From the NCBI RefSeq assembly GCF_025133575.1, contig NZ_CP104011.1, forward strand, positions 310,001 through 374,000: 64,000 nt of DNA, read 5' to 3'. The notes under the pieces were generated by a model. It was not told the DNA's origin. It worked only from the letters and a program-made list of their open reading frames with translations, and did no database searches. Each line of letters opens with the position of its first letter. Positions within the stretch are counted from its first letter, which is position 1. Below are positions 35,595 through 44,251 of this stretch, in pieces. Source of the stretch: Pseudomonas sp. GCEP-101. Lineage in GTDB: Bacteria; Pseudomonadota; Gammaproteobacteria; Pseudomonadales; Pseudomonadaceae. Made by a program: the position numbers and the translations under genes.

Positions 35595-36161
35595 TCAGGC
35601 CTTGGGCAGGGTGACGCCGGTCTGGCCCTGGTACTTGCCGCCGCGATCGCGGTACGACACTTCGCAGGCTTCGTCCGACTGCAGGAACAGCATCTGCGCC
35701 ACGCCTTCGTTGGCGTAGATTTTCGCCGGCAGGTTGGTGGTGTTGGAGAATTCCAGCGTCACGTGGCCTTCCCATTCCGGTTCCAGCGGGGTCACGTTGA
35801 CGATGATGCCGCAGCGCGCGTAGGTGCTCTTGCCCAGGCAGATGGTCAGTACGTCGCGCGGGATGCGGAAGTATTCGACGGTGCGGGCCAGGGCGAAGGA
35901 GTTCGGCGGGATGATGCAGACGTCGCTGTTGATGTCCACGAAGCTCTTCTCGTCGAAGTTCTTCGGGTCCACCACGGCGGAGTGGATATTGGTGAACACC
36001 TTGAATTCGGCGGCGCAGCGCACGTCGTAGCCGTAGCTGGAAACGCCGTAGGAAATCACCCGGCTGTCATCGGCACCACGAATCTGGCGCTCGACGAACG
36101 GCTCGATCATGCCGTGTTCCTGAGCCATGCGGCGAATCCACTTGTCCGATTTGATGCTCAT
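35595..36161 (-). CDS. dcd: dCTP deaminase
   Basis: 188-aa trimeric dCTP deaminase making dUTP for thymidylate synthesis. Core motifs [13 protein letters not shown] (residues about 37-50), [28 protein letters not shown] and [17 protein letters not shown] with the catalytic glutamate are intact. Normal length. Confidence 0.96.
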   Translation of the reverse strand: MSIKSDKWIRRMAQEHGMIEPFVERQIRGADDSRVISYGVSSYGYDVRCAAEFKVFTNIHSAVVDPKNFDEKSFVDINSDVCIIPPNSFALARTVEYFRIPRDVLTICLGKSTYARCGIIVNVTPLEPEWEGHVTLEFSNTTNLPAKIYANEGVAQMLFLQSDEACEVSYRDRGGKYQGQTGVTLPKA

Positions 36162-36257
36162 GGCGGGTGTCCTGTGCGGCGGTTGAAAAAAGAAGGCGAA
36201 TCTTACCGGGGCCGGCCCTTTCGGGCAAAGGGCCGGCGGTCACACGCTGGCGCCCGC

Positions 36258-36869
36258 TCAGGGATGCCAGGTCGTGCGCAGCCTGCGCTGGTCCACCGAG
36301 AAACGCAGCCAGTCCTCGGCATAGCCGTCGGCGCAGTCGCACTCCGCACCGGGCACGGCCTCGCGCACAAGGCGCAGGTCGACGCCCGCGGGCGACTGGC
36401 GCAGCACCAGGCTGGCGGTCTTCAGCAGGCCTTCCACGGCGCCCGGGTCGCCCAGGCGCTTGTCCAGCACCTGCAGGGTGGCGAGGTCGAGCAGCAGCGC
36501 ATCCACCACCAGCAGGCCGGGACGGTTGTCACGCACCAGGAGCAGCAGGCCGAGCCCGTTGCCCATGTCCAGCAGCGGCACCGGGTCGCAGGCGCTCGGC
36601 GGGCTGCCGAGCAGGCCGGTGGCGTGGTAGAGGGCGGGCGGTAGCGGCAGCGCCACGCTAGAGCCATCGGCGCGGCGCGCCTGCACGGCCATGTCGTCCT
36701 CGAAGGCATCGCCCGAGGCGGAGCGGAAGTCCAGGGTCACCGGCTGGCCGCCGATCACGCACTGGGCCTGCCAGTTGGCGCCCTCGTCTTCGCCCCGGGC
36801 AGCGGAGCCAGCAAGGCCCAGGCAAGCCGCCAGCAGCCAGCCGGCGGCGCGTTTCGCATCCTTGCGCAT
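36258..36869 (-). CDS. secreted protein of unknown function
   Basis: 203-aa exported protein with signal peptide ending AGSAARG, mature start EDEGANWQAQCVIGG. The body has a beta-rich region (GQPVTLDFRSASGD) and a C-terminal cysteine pair (GAECDCADGYAEDWLRF). No recognised domain. It is 15 bp downstream of the mrp gene on the same strand, so likely in its transcript. Confidence 0.65.
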   Translation of the reverse strand: MRKDAKRAAGWLLAACLGLAGSAARGEDEGANWQAQCVIGGQPVTLDFRSASGDAFEDDMAVQARRADGSSVALPLPPALYHATGLLGSPPSACDPVPLLDMGNGLGLLLLVRDNRPGLLVVDALLLDLATLQVLDKRLGDPGAVEGLLKTASLVLRQSPAGVDLRLVREAVPGAECDCADGYAEDWLRFSVDQRRLRTTWHP

Positions 36870-36884
36870 GGTGCTCCCTGCGGT

Positions 36885-37979
36885 TCAGTCGTCGCTGATG
36901 GAGATGTTCGGCAGGTCCGGCGCAGCCTTCTCGCTCAGGGCGATGCGGGCGCCGACGCAGCGCGCCATTTCCTGGTAGATCATCGCCAGCTGGCTTTCCG
37001 GGTCGGCGATCACGGTGGGCTTGCCGCCGTCGGCCTGCATGCGGATGGCCATGGACAGCGGCAGCGACGCCAGCAGCTCGACGCCGTACTGCGCGGCCAG
37101 CTTCTCGCCGCCGCCTTCGCCGAACAGGTGCTCGGCATGGCCACAGTTGGAGCAGATGTGCACGGCCATGTTCTCCACCACGCCCAGCACGGGGATGTTG
37201 ACCTTGCGGAACATCTCCACGCCCTTCTTGGCGTCCAGCAGGGCCAGGTCCTGCGGGGTGGTGACGATCACCGAGCCGGCCACAGGGACTTTCTGCGCCA
37301 GGGTCAGCTGGATGTCGCCGGTGCCCGGCGGCATGTCGATGACCAGGTAGTCCAGGTCGTTCCAGGCGGTCTGGGTGATCAGTTGCAGCAGCGCGCCGGA
37401 TACCATCGGGCCGCGCCAAACCACCGGGGTGTTGTCGTCGGTGAGGAAGGCCATGGACATGACTTCCACGCCGTGAGCCTGCAGCGGGACGAACCACTTC
37501 TGCTCGCGGATCTGCGGGCGGGTGCCCTCGGGGATGCCGAACATGATGCCCTGGCTCGGCCCATAGATGTCGGCGTCGAGGATGCCCACCTTGGCGCCTT
37601 CACGGGCCAGCGCCAGCGCGAGGTTGGCGGCGGTGGTGGACTTGCCCACGCCGCCCTTGCCGGAGGCCACGGCGATGATGTTCTTGACGTTGCTCATGCC
37701 CGGCACCTGGGCCTGGGCCTTGTGCGCCGCTATGTGGATCTCCACCTTGACCTGGGCGGAGTCGACGCCGTCCAGCGCTTCCAGCGCCATCTGCACGGTC
37801 TGCGCCAGGCCGTTCTTGAACAGGCCGGCGGCGTAGCCCAGCTCCAGGGTCAGCGCGACGCGCCCGCCCTGGATGTCCAGCTCGCGCAGGTAGCCGGCGT
37901 CCAGCAGGTTCTGGCCGGTGTGGGGGTCATTGATCTGGCGGAGAAGGTTTTCCACCGTGGCTCGGTTGGCGGCGCCCAT
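36885..37979 (-). CDS. apbC: iron-sulfur cluster carrier Mrp/ApbC
   Basis: 364-aa Mrp/NBP35-family P-loop ATPase. An N-terminal MIP18/DUF59-like domain (about 1-85) is followed by the deviant Walker A ASGKGGVGKSTTAAN (about 105-119), the CSNCGH cysteine pair (about 275) that binds the transferred [4Fe-4S] cluster, and QADGGKPTVIADPESQLA. Full length. Divergent from metG, as in P. aeruginosa. Confidence 0.94.
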   Translation of the reverse strand: MGAANRATVENLLRQINDPHTGQNLLDAGYLRELDIQGGRVALTLELGYAAGLFKNGLAQTVQMALEALDGVDSAQVKVEIHIAAHKAQAQVPGMSNVKNIIAVASGKGGVGKSTTAANLALALAREGAKVGILDADIYGPSQGIMFGIPEGTRPQIREQKWFVPLQAHGVEVMSMAFLTDDNTPVVWRGPMVSGALLQLITQTAWNDLDYLVIDMPPGTGDIQLTLAQKVPVAGSVIVTTPQDLALLDAKKGVEMFRKVNIPVLGVVENMAVHICSNCGHAEHLFGEGGGEKLAAQYGVELLASLPLSMAIRMQADGGKPTVIADPESQLAMIYQEMARCVGARIALSEKAAPDLPNISISDD

Positions 37980-38067
37980 GGGTACTCCCGATGAAAGACT
38001 GAGCAGAATGGGCGGGTATCTTACGCCTGTCGCCGCGGCCTTGCTCGGGTCATCGGGTGGAAGCCGG

Positions 38068-38141
38068 GTTCGCGAGCAAGCTCGCTCCTACGAAGAGCGC
38101 CAACTCTGCATGAACCTGTAGGAGCGAGCTTGCTCGCGAAC
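38068..38141. repeat. REP pair between mrp and metG
   Basis: Inverted REP units at 38068-38091 and 38118-38141, here with the complement first. They sit in the 286-bp gap between the divergent mrp and metG genes; the metG promoter must lie right of 38141. Confidence 0.9.
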
Positions 38142-38265
38142 AGCCCGAGCGCCTGATGCTCAAAGGTGAATTTGCCCCTACAGCCAAGCGGCCCACGGAT
38201 GAAAATTTCCCCTCGCCCCTATATAGTTGCCGATTCCCTCGTTTTAACCGGAACGGCCGATCATC

Positions 38266-40296
38266 ATGTCCGAAGCCCGCAAGATCCTCGTCACCAGCGC
38301 CCTGCCCTACGCCAATGGTTCGATCCACCTGGGTCACATGCTGGAGTACATCCAGACCGACATCTGGGTGCGCTTCCAGAAGATGCGTGGCAACCAGGCG
38401 GTGTACGTGTGCGCGGACGATGCCCACGGCTCGGCCATCATGCTGCGCGCCGAGCGCGAAGGCATCACCTCCGAGCAGCTGATCGACGGCGTGCGCGCCG
38501 AGCACATGGCCGACTTCGCCGACTTCATGGTCGACTTCGACAACTACCACTCGACCCACTCGGACGAGAACCGCGAGCTGTCCTCGGCCATCTACCTGAA
38601 GCTGCGCGAGGCCGGCCACATCGCCACCCGTCCGGTGACCCAGTACTTCGACCCGGAAAAGCAGATGTTCCTGGCCGACCGCTTCATCAAGGGCACCTGC
38701 CCGAAGTGCGGCACCGCCGACCAGTACGGCGACAACTGCGAAGCCTGCGGCGCGACCTACTCGCCCACCGAGCTGAAGGACCCGAAATCGGCGATTTCCG
38801 GCGCCACCCCGGTGCTCAAGGAGTCGCTGCACTACTTCTTCAAGCTGCCTGACTTCCAGGAAATGCTGCAGCAGTGGACCCGCAGCGGCACCCTGCAGGA
38901 CTCGGTGGCCAACAAGCTCGCCGAGTGGCTGGATGCCGGCCTGCAGGAGTGGGACATCTCCCGCGACGCGCCCTACTTCGGCTTCGAGATCCCGGACGCG
39001 CCGGGCAAGTATTTCTACGTCTGGCTGGACGCGCCGATCGGCTACATGGCCAGCTTCAAGAACCTCTGCGCCCGCCGTCCGGAGCTGGACTTCGACGCCT
39101 ACTGGCAGCAGGGCTCCGACGCCGAGCTGTACCACTTCATCGGCAAGGACATCGTGAACTTCCACGCGCTGTTCTGGCCGGCCATGCTCGAAGGCGCCGG
39201 CTACCGCAAGCCGACCGCGCTGAACGTGCACGGCTACCTGACCGTCAACGGCCAGAAGATGTCCAAGTCCCGCGGCACCTTCGTCAAGGCGCGCACCTAC
39301 CTGGACCACCTGGACCCGGAATACCTGCGCTACTACTACGCCTCCAAGCTGGGCCGCGGCGTGGACGACCTCGACCTGAACCTCGAGGACTTCGTGCAGA
39401 AGGTCAACTCCGACCTGGTCGGCAAGGTGGTCAACATCGCCAGCCGTTGCGCTGGTTTCATCCATAAACTGAACGGCGGAAAGCTGGCAGTTGGCTTCCC
39501 CGATACTCAACTCGATAAGCAGTTTGTAGAAGCAGCTCCCAGCATCGCAGATGCCTATGAGAAGCGTGACTTTGGGCGAGCGATGAGAGAAATCATGGCA
39601 TTGGCAGATGTGGCAAACGCGTATGTAGCTGAGAAAGCACCTTGGGCATTGGCCAAGGCTGGATCAGACGCGCTGGCGGTTGGAGTCTGCACGACCGCCA
39701 TCAATCTGTTTAGGCAATTGATTGTGTTCCTCAAGCCGGTACTCCCGAATTTAGCCAAAGCATCCGAGGAGTTCCTGAATATCGCCCCGCTAGCTTGGGA
39801 TGACCACAAGACCATCTTGCTGAACCACCAACTGAACCCGTTCAACCCGCTGATGACCCGTATCGAGCCCGCGAAAATCGAAGCCATGATCGAAGCCTCC
39901 AAGGAAGACCTCGCCGCCGCCAACCAGCCCAAGGGCAATGGCGAACTGACCAAGGACCCGCTGGCCGCGGAAATCAACTTCGACGCCTTCGCCGCCGTCG
40001 ACCTGCGCATCGCGCTGATCGAGAAGTGCGAGTTCGTCGAGGGCGCCGACAAGCTGCTGCGCCTGTCCCTGGACATCGGCGACGAGAAACGCAACGTGTT
40101 CTCGGGCATCAAGAGCGCCTACCCGGACCCGAGCAAGCTCGAAGGCCGCCTGACCCTGTACGTGGCCAACCTGGCCCCGCGCAAGATGAAGTTCGGCGTC
40201 TCCGAAGGCATGGTCCTGGCTGCCGGCCCCGGCGGCGAAGAGATCTACCTGCTCAGCCCGGACAGCGGCGCCAAGCCGGGCCAGCGCGTCAAGTAA
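38266..40296 (+). CDS. metG: methionyl-tRNA synthetase
   Basis: 676-aa class Ia synthetase. HLGH motif in [12 protein letters not shown] (near residue 23), zinc-knuckle cysteines CPKCG and CEACG (about 145-162), KMSKS at about 331-335, anticodon-binding helical domain (about 390-540) and a C-terminal Trbp111-like dimerisation/tRNA domain (about 570-676, [27 protein letters not shown]). All key motifs are intact. Between about 39470 and 39835 (residues 402-523) the codon use changes markedly (GCA, GTA, AGA, TTG, TTT, TTA), while the frame stays open; see findings. Confidence 0.96.
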   Translation: MSEARKILVTSALPYANGSIHLGHMLEYIQTDIWVRFQKMRGNQAVYVCADDAHGSAIMLRAEREGITSEQLIDGVRAEHMADFADFMVDFDNYHSTHSDENRELSSAIYLKLREAGHIATRPVTQYFDPEKQMFLADRFIKGTCPKCGTADQYGDNCEACGATYSPTELKDPKSAISGATPVLKESLHYFFKLPDFQEMLQQWTRSGTLQDSVANKLAEWLDAGLQEWDISRDAPYFGFEIPDAPGKYFYVWLDAPIGYMASFKNLCARRPELDFDAYWQQGSDAELYHFIGKDIVNFHALFWPAMLEGAGYRKPTALNVHGYLTVNGQKMSKSRGTFVKARTYLDHLDPEYLRYYYASKLGRGVDDLDLNLEDFVQKVNSDLVGKVVNIASRCAGFIHKLNGGKLAVGFPDTQLDKQFVEAAPSIADAYEKRDFGRAMREIMALADVANAYVAEKAPWALAKAGSDALAVGVCTTAINLFRQLIVFLKPVLPNLAKASEEFLNIAPLAWDDHKTILLNHQLNPFNPLMTRIEPAKIEAMIEASKEDLAAANQPKGNGELTKDPLAAEINFDAFAAVDLRIALIEKCEFVEGADKLLRLSLDIGDEKRNVFSGIKSAYPDPSKLEGRLTLYVANLAPRKMKFGVSEGMVLAAGPGGEEIYLLSPDSGAKPGQRVK

Positions 40297-40321
40297 GCAT
40301 CGAACGGCAAGGAGGCCAACG

Positions 40322-41119
40322 ATGAAACTGCACCACTGGGCAGCGCTCGCCCTGAGCGCCGCCCTCGCCGGCTGCGGCGCTCCCTCGGAGCACGGTGCCG
40401 GTTCCGGCGCCGCTTTCCAGGGGGAAGCGGCGAAAGCCGGATCCTTCCTCGCCTATGAACACCAGGTCGGCATCCGCCTGGCCAGCGAGCGCATCGACGC
40501 GCAACTGGCCGCCTCCCGCGACGCCTGCACCCAGGACCGCTTCGGCCCGTGCGAGCTGATCGCCATCGAGCAGAGCGGCGACAGCCAGGGGCGCAACGCA
40601 CAGCTGGTGGTGCGCATCGTTCCGGACGGCGTGGAAAAACTCGTTGCCCTCGCCGCAACTGGTGGACAGCTGCAGCGCCGCAGCACCCGCGCCGAGGACC
40701 TCGCCCAGGCCGTCAGCGACACCCAGCAGCTGCGCGACCGGCTGGAGCGCGAGTACCAGACCCTGCAGGGTTTCCAGGGCCGCAAGGACATGAGCGTCAG
40801 CGACCTGCTGGCCCTGGCCAAGGCCACCGCCGAGGTCGAGCAGCAACTGCACGCCGCCCGCCAGGACGCGGCCCAGCAGCAACGACGCATCGCCACCAAC
40901 CTGCTGACCCTGGACTTCTCCAGCGACTACCAGCCCACCGGACGCTGGTCGCGCATTGGCGAAGCCTTCGGCCATTCACTGGACGAACTCACCGACGGCA
41001 CCGTCAACGCCATCCAGGTGGCCGCCTTCGGCCTGCCGCTGCTGGTGGTGGTGCTGATCGCCGCCCTGATCCTGCGCTGGCTCTGGCGCAAACTCGGCAC
41101 CCGACGCGCCGCGAACTGA
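40322..41119 (+). CDS. DUF4349 lipoprotein with C-terminal TM helix
   Basis: 265-aa protein: lipobox LAGC (Cys18), a conserved middle domain, a coiled-coil stretch (about residues 120-190, QLRDRLEREYQTLQGFQGRKD, ATAEVEQQLHAARQDAAQQQ) and a C-terminal helix LLVVVLIAALILRWLW with a basic tail. This DUF4349 layout (lipoprotein at one end, membrane anchor at the other) could bridge or span the inner membrane. First gene of a four-gene operon; 25 bp after the metG stop, so it may also read through from metG. Function unknown. Confidence 0.8.
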   Translation: MKLHHWAALALSAALAGCGAPSEHGAGSGAAFQGEAAKAGSFLAYEHQVGIRLASERIDAQLAASRDACTQDRFGPCELIAIEQSGDSQGRNAQLVVRIVPDGVEKLVALAATGGQLQRRSTRAEDLAQAVSDTQQLRDRLEREYQTLQGFQGRKDMSVSDLLALAKATAEVEQQLHAARQDAAQQQRRIATNLLTLDFSSDYQPTGRWSRIGEAFGHSLDELTDGTVNAIQVAAFGLPLLVVVLIAALILRWLWRKLGTRRAAN

Positions 41120-41121
41120 CC

Positions 41122-41457
41122 ATGAAGAAATCCAACATCGTCTTCACCACCCTGCTCACTGGCGGGTTGCTCTACAACGTGTTGCACCACAATCCGGTGT
41201 ACCGCGACCTCTATGCCAACCGCGAGGACTGCCTGAAGGACTGGGGCAACACGCCCAACGCCTGCGAGCCGGAATCGTCCAGCAGCAGCGGTGGCGGCAG
41301 CAGTTACACCAGCAGCAGCTCCGGGCGCTATCGCGGGCCGAGCTACGAGGACGGCTCGCGGCCGCAGACCGCGCAGAACTACCAGGTGCAGTCACGCCAG
41401 TTGGTCACCCGGGGCGGTTTCGGCCACTCGGGCGCGCGCTTCTCCGGGGGTGGCTGA
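41122..41457 (+). CDS. YgiB/YjfM-like (DUF1190) small exported protein
   Basis: 111-aa protein: N-terminal hydrophobic segment (VFTTLLTGGLLYNVL), then YANREDCLKDWG (compare the YATREDC core of E. coli YgiB), a Ser/Gly-rich linker and the C-terminal LVTRGGFGHSGARFSGGG, also a YgiB hallmark (VTRGGFG). Unlike YgiB it has no lipobox cysteine, so it is probably membrane-anchored by its N-terminus. Two bp after DUF4349, and its stop overlaps the next start by one base (TGATG). Confidence 0.75.
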   Translation: MKKSNIVFTTLLTGGLLYNVLHHNPVYRDLYANREDCLKDWGNTPNACEPESSSSSGGGSSYTSSSSGRYRGPSYEDGSRPQTAQNYQVQSRQLVTRGGFGHSGARFSGGG

Positions 41458-42572
41458 TGCGGCGCCTGGCCATGACGCCGCGCCCCGACTGGCGCGAGCG
41501 CTGCGAGGCGGTGGGCTTCACCTTCCACAGCATCGACGGTCTGTACTGGGACGAGTCGGTGGCCTACGAATTCAGCCTCGAGCAGATCGAGACGCTGGAA
41601 GCCGCCAGCGAAGACCTGCACCAGCGCTACCTGGAATGCGTGGAATGGGTGATCCGCACCGGTCACTTCGAGCCCTTCCACCTGCCGCCGGGCGCCCGCG
41701 AGGCGATCATCCGCTCCTGGCAGCGCCAGGACCCGAGCCTCTACGGCCGCTTCGACTTCGCCTGGAATGGCGAAGGCCAGCCGAAAATGCTCGAGTACAA
41801 CGCCGATACCCCCACCGGCCTGCTGGAAGCCAGCGTGGTGCAGTGGCAATGGCTGAACGACGTGAACCCCGCCGCCGACCAGTTCAACTCGCTGCACGAG
41901 AAGCTGATCGCGCGCTGGAAGGCCATCGCGCCGGACGGCCTGCTGCACTTCACCGCCATCGACGGCCACGAGGAAGACACCGGCAACGCCCTCTACCTGC
42001 TGGACACCGCGCACCAGGCCGGGCTGCCGACGCGCTACCTGCCGGTGGAGTTCATCGGCCACCACGCCGGGCGCGGGACCTTCATCGACCAGTACGAACA
42101 GGACATCCGCCACTGCTTCAAGCTCTACCCCTGGGAATGGCTGCTGCAGGACAGCTTCGCCGAGCACCTGGAACGCAGTGACATCCGTTTTGTCGAGCCG
42201 GCGTGGAAGCTCCTGATGTCCAGCAAGGCCATGCTGCCGATCCTCTGGAAGCTCAACCCGACGCATCCCAACCTGCTGCCGGCCAGCTACCGCCAGGACA
42301 TTCCCGGCCACTACGTGCGCAAGCCGCTGTATTCCCGCGAGGGCGAGAACATCCGCATCGTCGCCGGCGACCTGCAGCTGGAAAGCGACGGCCCCCATGC
42401 CGACGCGCCCTGCATCTACCAGGGCTATGCGCCGCTGGCCAACCACGGCGACAACTACGCCGTGCTCGGCTGCTGGGTGATCGACGGCCAGGCCGCCGGC
42501 CTGGGCATCCGCGAGGACGCCAGCGCCATCACCCGCGACAGCAGCCGCTTCGTTCCCCACTATTTCGTCTGA
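41457..42572 (+). CDS. YgiC/YjfC-like ATP-grasp amide ligase
   Basis: 371-aa member of the glutathionylspermidine synthase-like ATP-grasp family. The family motif EYNADTPTG is near residue 118, and the ATP-binding KPLYSREGENI near 290; LWKLNPTHPNLLP lies in between. E. coli YgiC and YjfC have this fold and are encoded next to YgiB/YjfM and DUF350 proteins, exactly as here. An N-terminal amidase domain like that of full GspSA is absent, so it likely ligates an amine to a peptide or protein; substrate unknown. ATG overlaps the upstream stop. Confidence 0.85.
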   Translation: MRRLAMTPRPDWRERCEAVGFTFHSIDGLYWDESVAYEFSLEQIETLEAASEDLHQRYLECVEWVIRTGHFEPFHLPPGAREAIIRSWQRQDPSLYGRFDFAWNGEGQPKMLEYNADTPTGLLEASVVQWQWLNDVNPAADQFNSLHEKLIARWKAIAPDGLLHFTAIDGHEEDTGNALYLLDTAHQAGLPTRYLPVEFIGHHAGRGTFIDQYEQDIRHCFKLYPWEWLLQDSFAEHLERSDIRFVEPAWKLLMSSKAMLPILWKLNPTHPNLLPASYRQDIPGHYVRKPLYSREGENIRIVAGDLQLESDGPHADAPCIYQGYAPLANHGDNYAVLGCWVIDGQAAGLGIREDASAITRDSSRFVPHYFV

Positions 42573-42581
42573 AGGACCGCC

Positions 42582-42980
42582 ATGAACCTGCTGCAGACCC
42601 TGCCCAACTTCCTCGCCTATTTCGCCTCGGCCCTCGGCCTGTTCGGGCTGTTCACCAGCCTCTACATCCGCCTGACGCCCTATGCGGAAATCCAGCTGAT
42701 CCGCCAGGGCAACCTCAGCGCCGCCGTGGCGCTGGTGGGCACCCTGCTGGGTTTCGCCCTGCCGCTGGCCAGCACCATCGCCCACAGCGTCAGCCTGGTG
42801 GACATGCTGATCTGGGGCGCGATCGCCATGCTGGTGCAGGTGCTGGTGTTCCTCGGCCTGTCGCGCCTGGTGCCGGAGCTCAAGGGCGGCATACAGAACG
42901 ACACCCTGGCCCACGGCGTCTTCCTCGGCGGCGCCTCGCTGTGCGTGGGCCTGCTCAACGCCGCCTGCATGACCTACTGA
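42582..42980 (+). CDS. DUF350 (YjfL-like) membrane protein
   Basis: 132-aa, four-helix inner-membrane protein of the DUF350 family (related to E. coli YjfL), with LNFLAYFASALGLFG-type N-terminus, RLTPYAEIQLIRQGNLSAA (first loop), LLGFALPLASTIAHSVSL, and DTLAHGVFLGGASLCVGLLNAACMTY. It is a frequent partner of YgiC/YjfC-type ligases. Nine bp after that gene, its 3' end overlaps a convergent gene by 7 bp. Confidence 0.85.
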   Translation: MNLLQTLPNFLAYFASALGLFGLFTSLYIRLTPYAEIQLIRQGNLSAAVALVGTLLGFALPLASTIAHSVSLVDMLIWGAIAMLVQVLVFLGLSRLVPELKGGIQNDTLAHGVFLGGASLCVGLLNAACMTY

Positions 42981-43504
42981 GCGTCGTCACACTCCACATC
43001 CGCCGCGCCCAGGTGCTCGAAGCCTTCCAGGTAGAGGCAGGAGGCATCCGCCGCGCAGTCCTGCAGCGACGCATTGCTCAGGGTGCCCCGTGACGCGGGG
43101 TCGTCCAGGTTCACGTCGGGGAAGATGTCGGCCACTTCCTCGGCGGTCATGATCCGGTCGAAGGTGACGTTGATCGATTGCAGGCGACCGTATTCCCAAT
43201 CCAGCTCAACCTCGGCAATCCGGGGGTCGAGCTGGCGCACCAGCGCGTCGGGTAATTGCGGGCCGGCATAGCTGAGGTCGGTGTTGTGACAGGCATCGCC
43301 CCAGTCGCTCAGCTTTTTGCTGGCGGCGCAGCTGAATTGCGCGTCAGCCTTGCCGGTGCGCTGCTCCAGCTGGCAGGCGAAATCGGCGACGCCCATGCGC
43401 GGCCAACTGAGCAGGTCGGCAGTCGTGACAGGCGCAGCGCACGCCAGGCCGCTGGAAAGCACCAGGCTAAAGGCAATGAAACAGCGGGTCAGGCGGAGGG
43501 GCAT
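42974..43504 (-). CDS. secreted protein of unknown function
   Basis: 176-aa exported protein. Signal peptide (RCFIAFSLVLSSGLACA) followed by VTTADLLSWPRMGVADFACQLE and a second half with several cysteines (CAADASCLYLEGFEH, VECDDAQ). The ATG at 43504 has GGAAG upstream; an earlier ATG at 43516 lacks one. No recognised domain. Convergent with the DUF350 gene and divergent from ccdA. Confidence 0.6.
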   Translation of the reverse strand: MPLRLTRCFIAFSLVLSSGLACAAPVTTADLLSWPRMGVADFACQLEQRTGKADAQFSCAASKKLSDWGDACHNTDLSYAGPQLPDALVRQLDPRIAEVELDWEYGRLQSINVTFDRIMTAEEVADIFPDVNLDDPASRGTLSNASLQDCAADASCLYLEGFEHLGAADVECDDAQ

Positions 43505-43613
43505 GGCAGCTTCCATGAAGGGAACGACGGGCGTCGGCAGCCGGGAATAGTCCCTCCGTCGCCCCTGCAACCGCAAGCTGTTTACCTCGTAGGAAGATTG
43601 CCTGCGACCAGCC

Positions 43614-43634
43614 ATGCGCATAACCTATGCGCAT
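43614..43634. promoter_or_regulatory. candidate CcdA operator upstream of ccdAB
   Basis: ATGCGCATA (43614-43622) and TATGCGCAT (43626-43634) are a perfect 9-bp inverted repeat with a 3-bp spacer, and each ATGCGCAT half is itself an 8-bp palindrome. It lies 17 bp before the ccdA ATG and its GGAGG, where a ribbon-helix-helix antitoxin would autorepress. Confidence 0.65.
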
Positions 43635-43651
43635 CCACCGTGGAGGTGCCC

Positions 43652-43897
43652 ATGCACACGACCTACGACCCCCAGGCACCGAAGAAAGCCACCAACCTGA
43701 GCCTCAACAGCGACCTGCTGAAACAGGCCCGCGAGCTGGACGTGAACCTCTCGGCGGTGCTGGAAGAGGCGCTGGCCGACGTGGTCAAGGAGCGCCTCGG
43801 CCAGCGCTGGCTGGAGCAGAACCGCGACGCCATCGAAACCTACAACCAGCACGTCGAGGAAACCGGCGTCTTCAGCGACGGACTGCGGAGCTTCTGA
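43652..43897 (+). CDS. ccdA: CcdA-type antitoxin
   Basis: 81-aa protein with an N-terminal ribbon-helix-helix (residues 11-50, KATNLSLNSDLLKQARELDVNLSAVLEEAL) and a C-terminal toxin-binding tail (RWLEQNRDAIETYNQHVEETGVFSDGLRSF) that matches CcdA. GGAGG lies 7 nt before the ATG. Its TGA overlaps the next start (TGATG), so the toxin is translationally coupled. Confidence 0.9.
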   Translation: MHTTYDPQAPKKATNLSLNSDLLKQARELDVNLSAVLEEALADVVKERLGQRWLEQNRDAIETYNQHVEETGVFSDGLRSF

Positions 43898-44208
43898 TGC
43901 AGCAGTTCGACCTCTACCAGAACGCCAATCCCCGCACGCGCGAGGCGATCCCGCTGCTGCTGGACGTACAGAGTGACCTGCTGGCCTCGCTCAATACCCG
44001 CATGGTCATCCCGCTCAGCCGCGCCAAGGGCCTGGCGGGTATCCACCGGTTGATGCCGGAGGTGCGCGTGGGCGATGAGACGCTCCTGCTGCTGACCCCG
44101 CAGATGGCCGGTATCGCCCGGCGCGAGCTGGGCGAGCCGGTGGGCAACCTGGCGCACCTGCGCCGGGAGATCATCGCCGCCATCGACCTGCTGATCAGCG
44201 GAATCTGA
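43897..44208 (+). CDS. ccdB: CcdB-type toxin with altered C-terminus
   Basis: 103-aa CcdB-family protein (QFDLYQNANPRTREAIPLLLDVQSDLL; VIPLSRAKGL; LLTPQMAGIARRELG). In the F-plasmid toxin the last three residues Trp-Gly-Ile poison DNA gyrase; here the protein ends LLISGI, i.e. Ser-Gly-Ile, with the Trp replaced. The protein is full length and the fold looks intact. It may be attenuated, inactive, or act on a variant gyrase. Confidence 0.88.
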   Translation: MQQFDLYQNANPRTREAIPLLLDVQSDLLASLNTRMVIPLSRAKGLAGIHRLMPEVRVGDETLLLLTPQMAGIARRELGEPVGNLAHLRREIIAAIDLLISGI

Positions 44209-44251
44209 GCATGCACACCCTCCGCCCTTGCCCTGCTGACGGTCGCCGGCC

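Noticed and set aside
39555-40112. 185-codon minus-strand frame inside metG, in the low-GC block
   Set aside because: It tempted as an inserted gene, but the metG frame is continuous through it and encodes conserved synthetase sequence; the block is better read as recombination.
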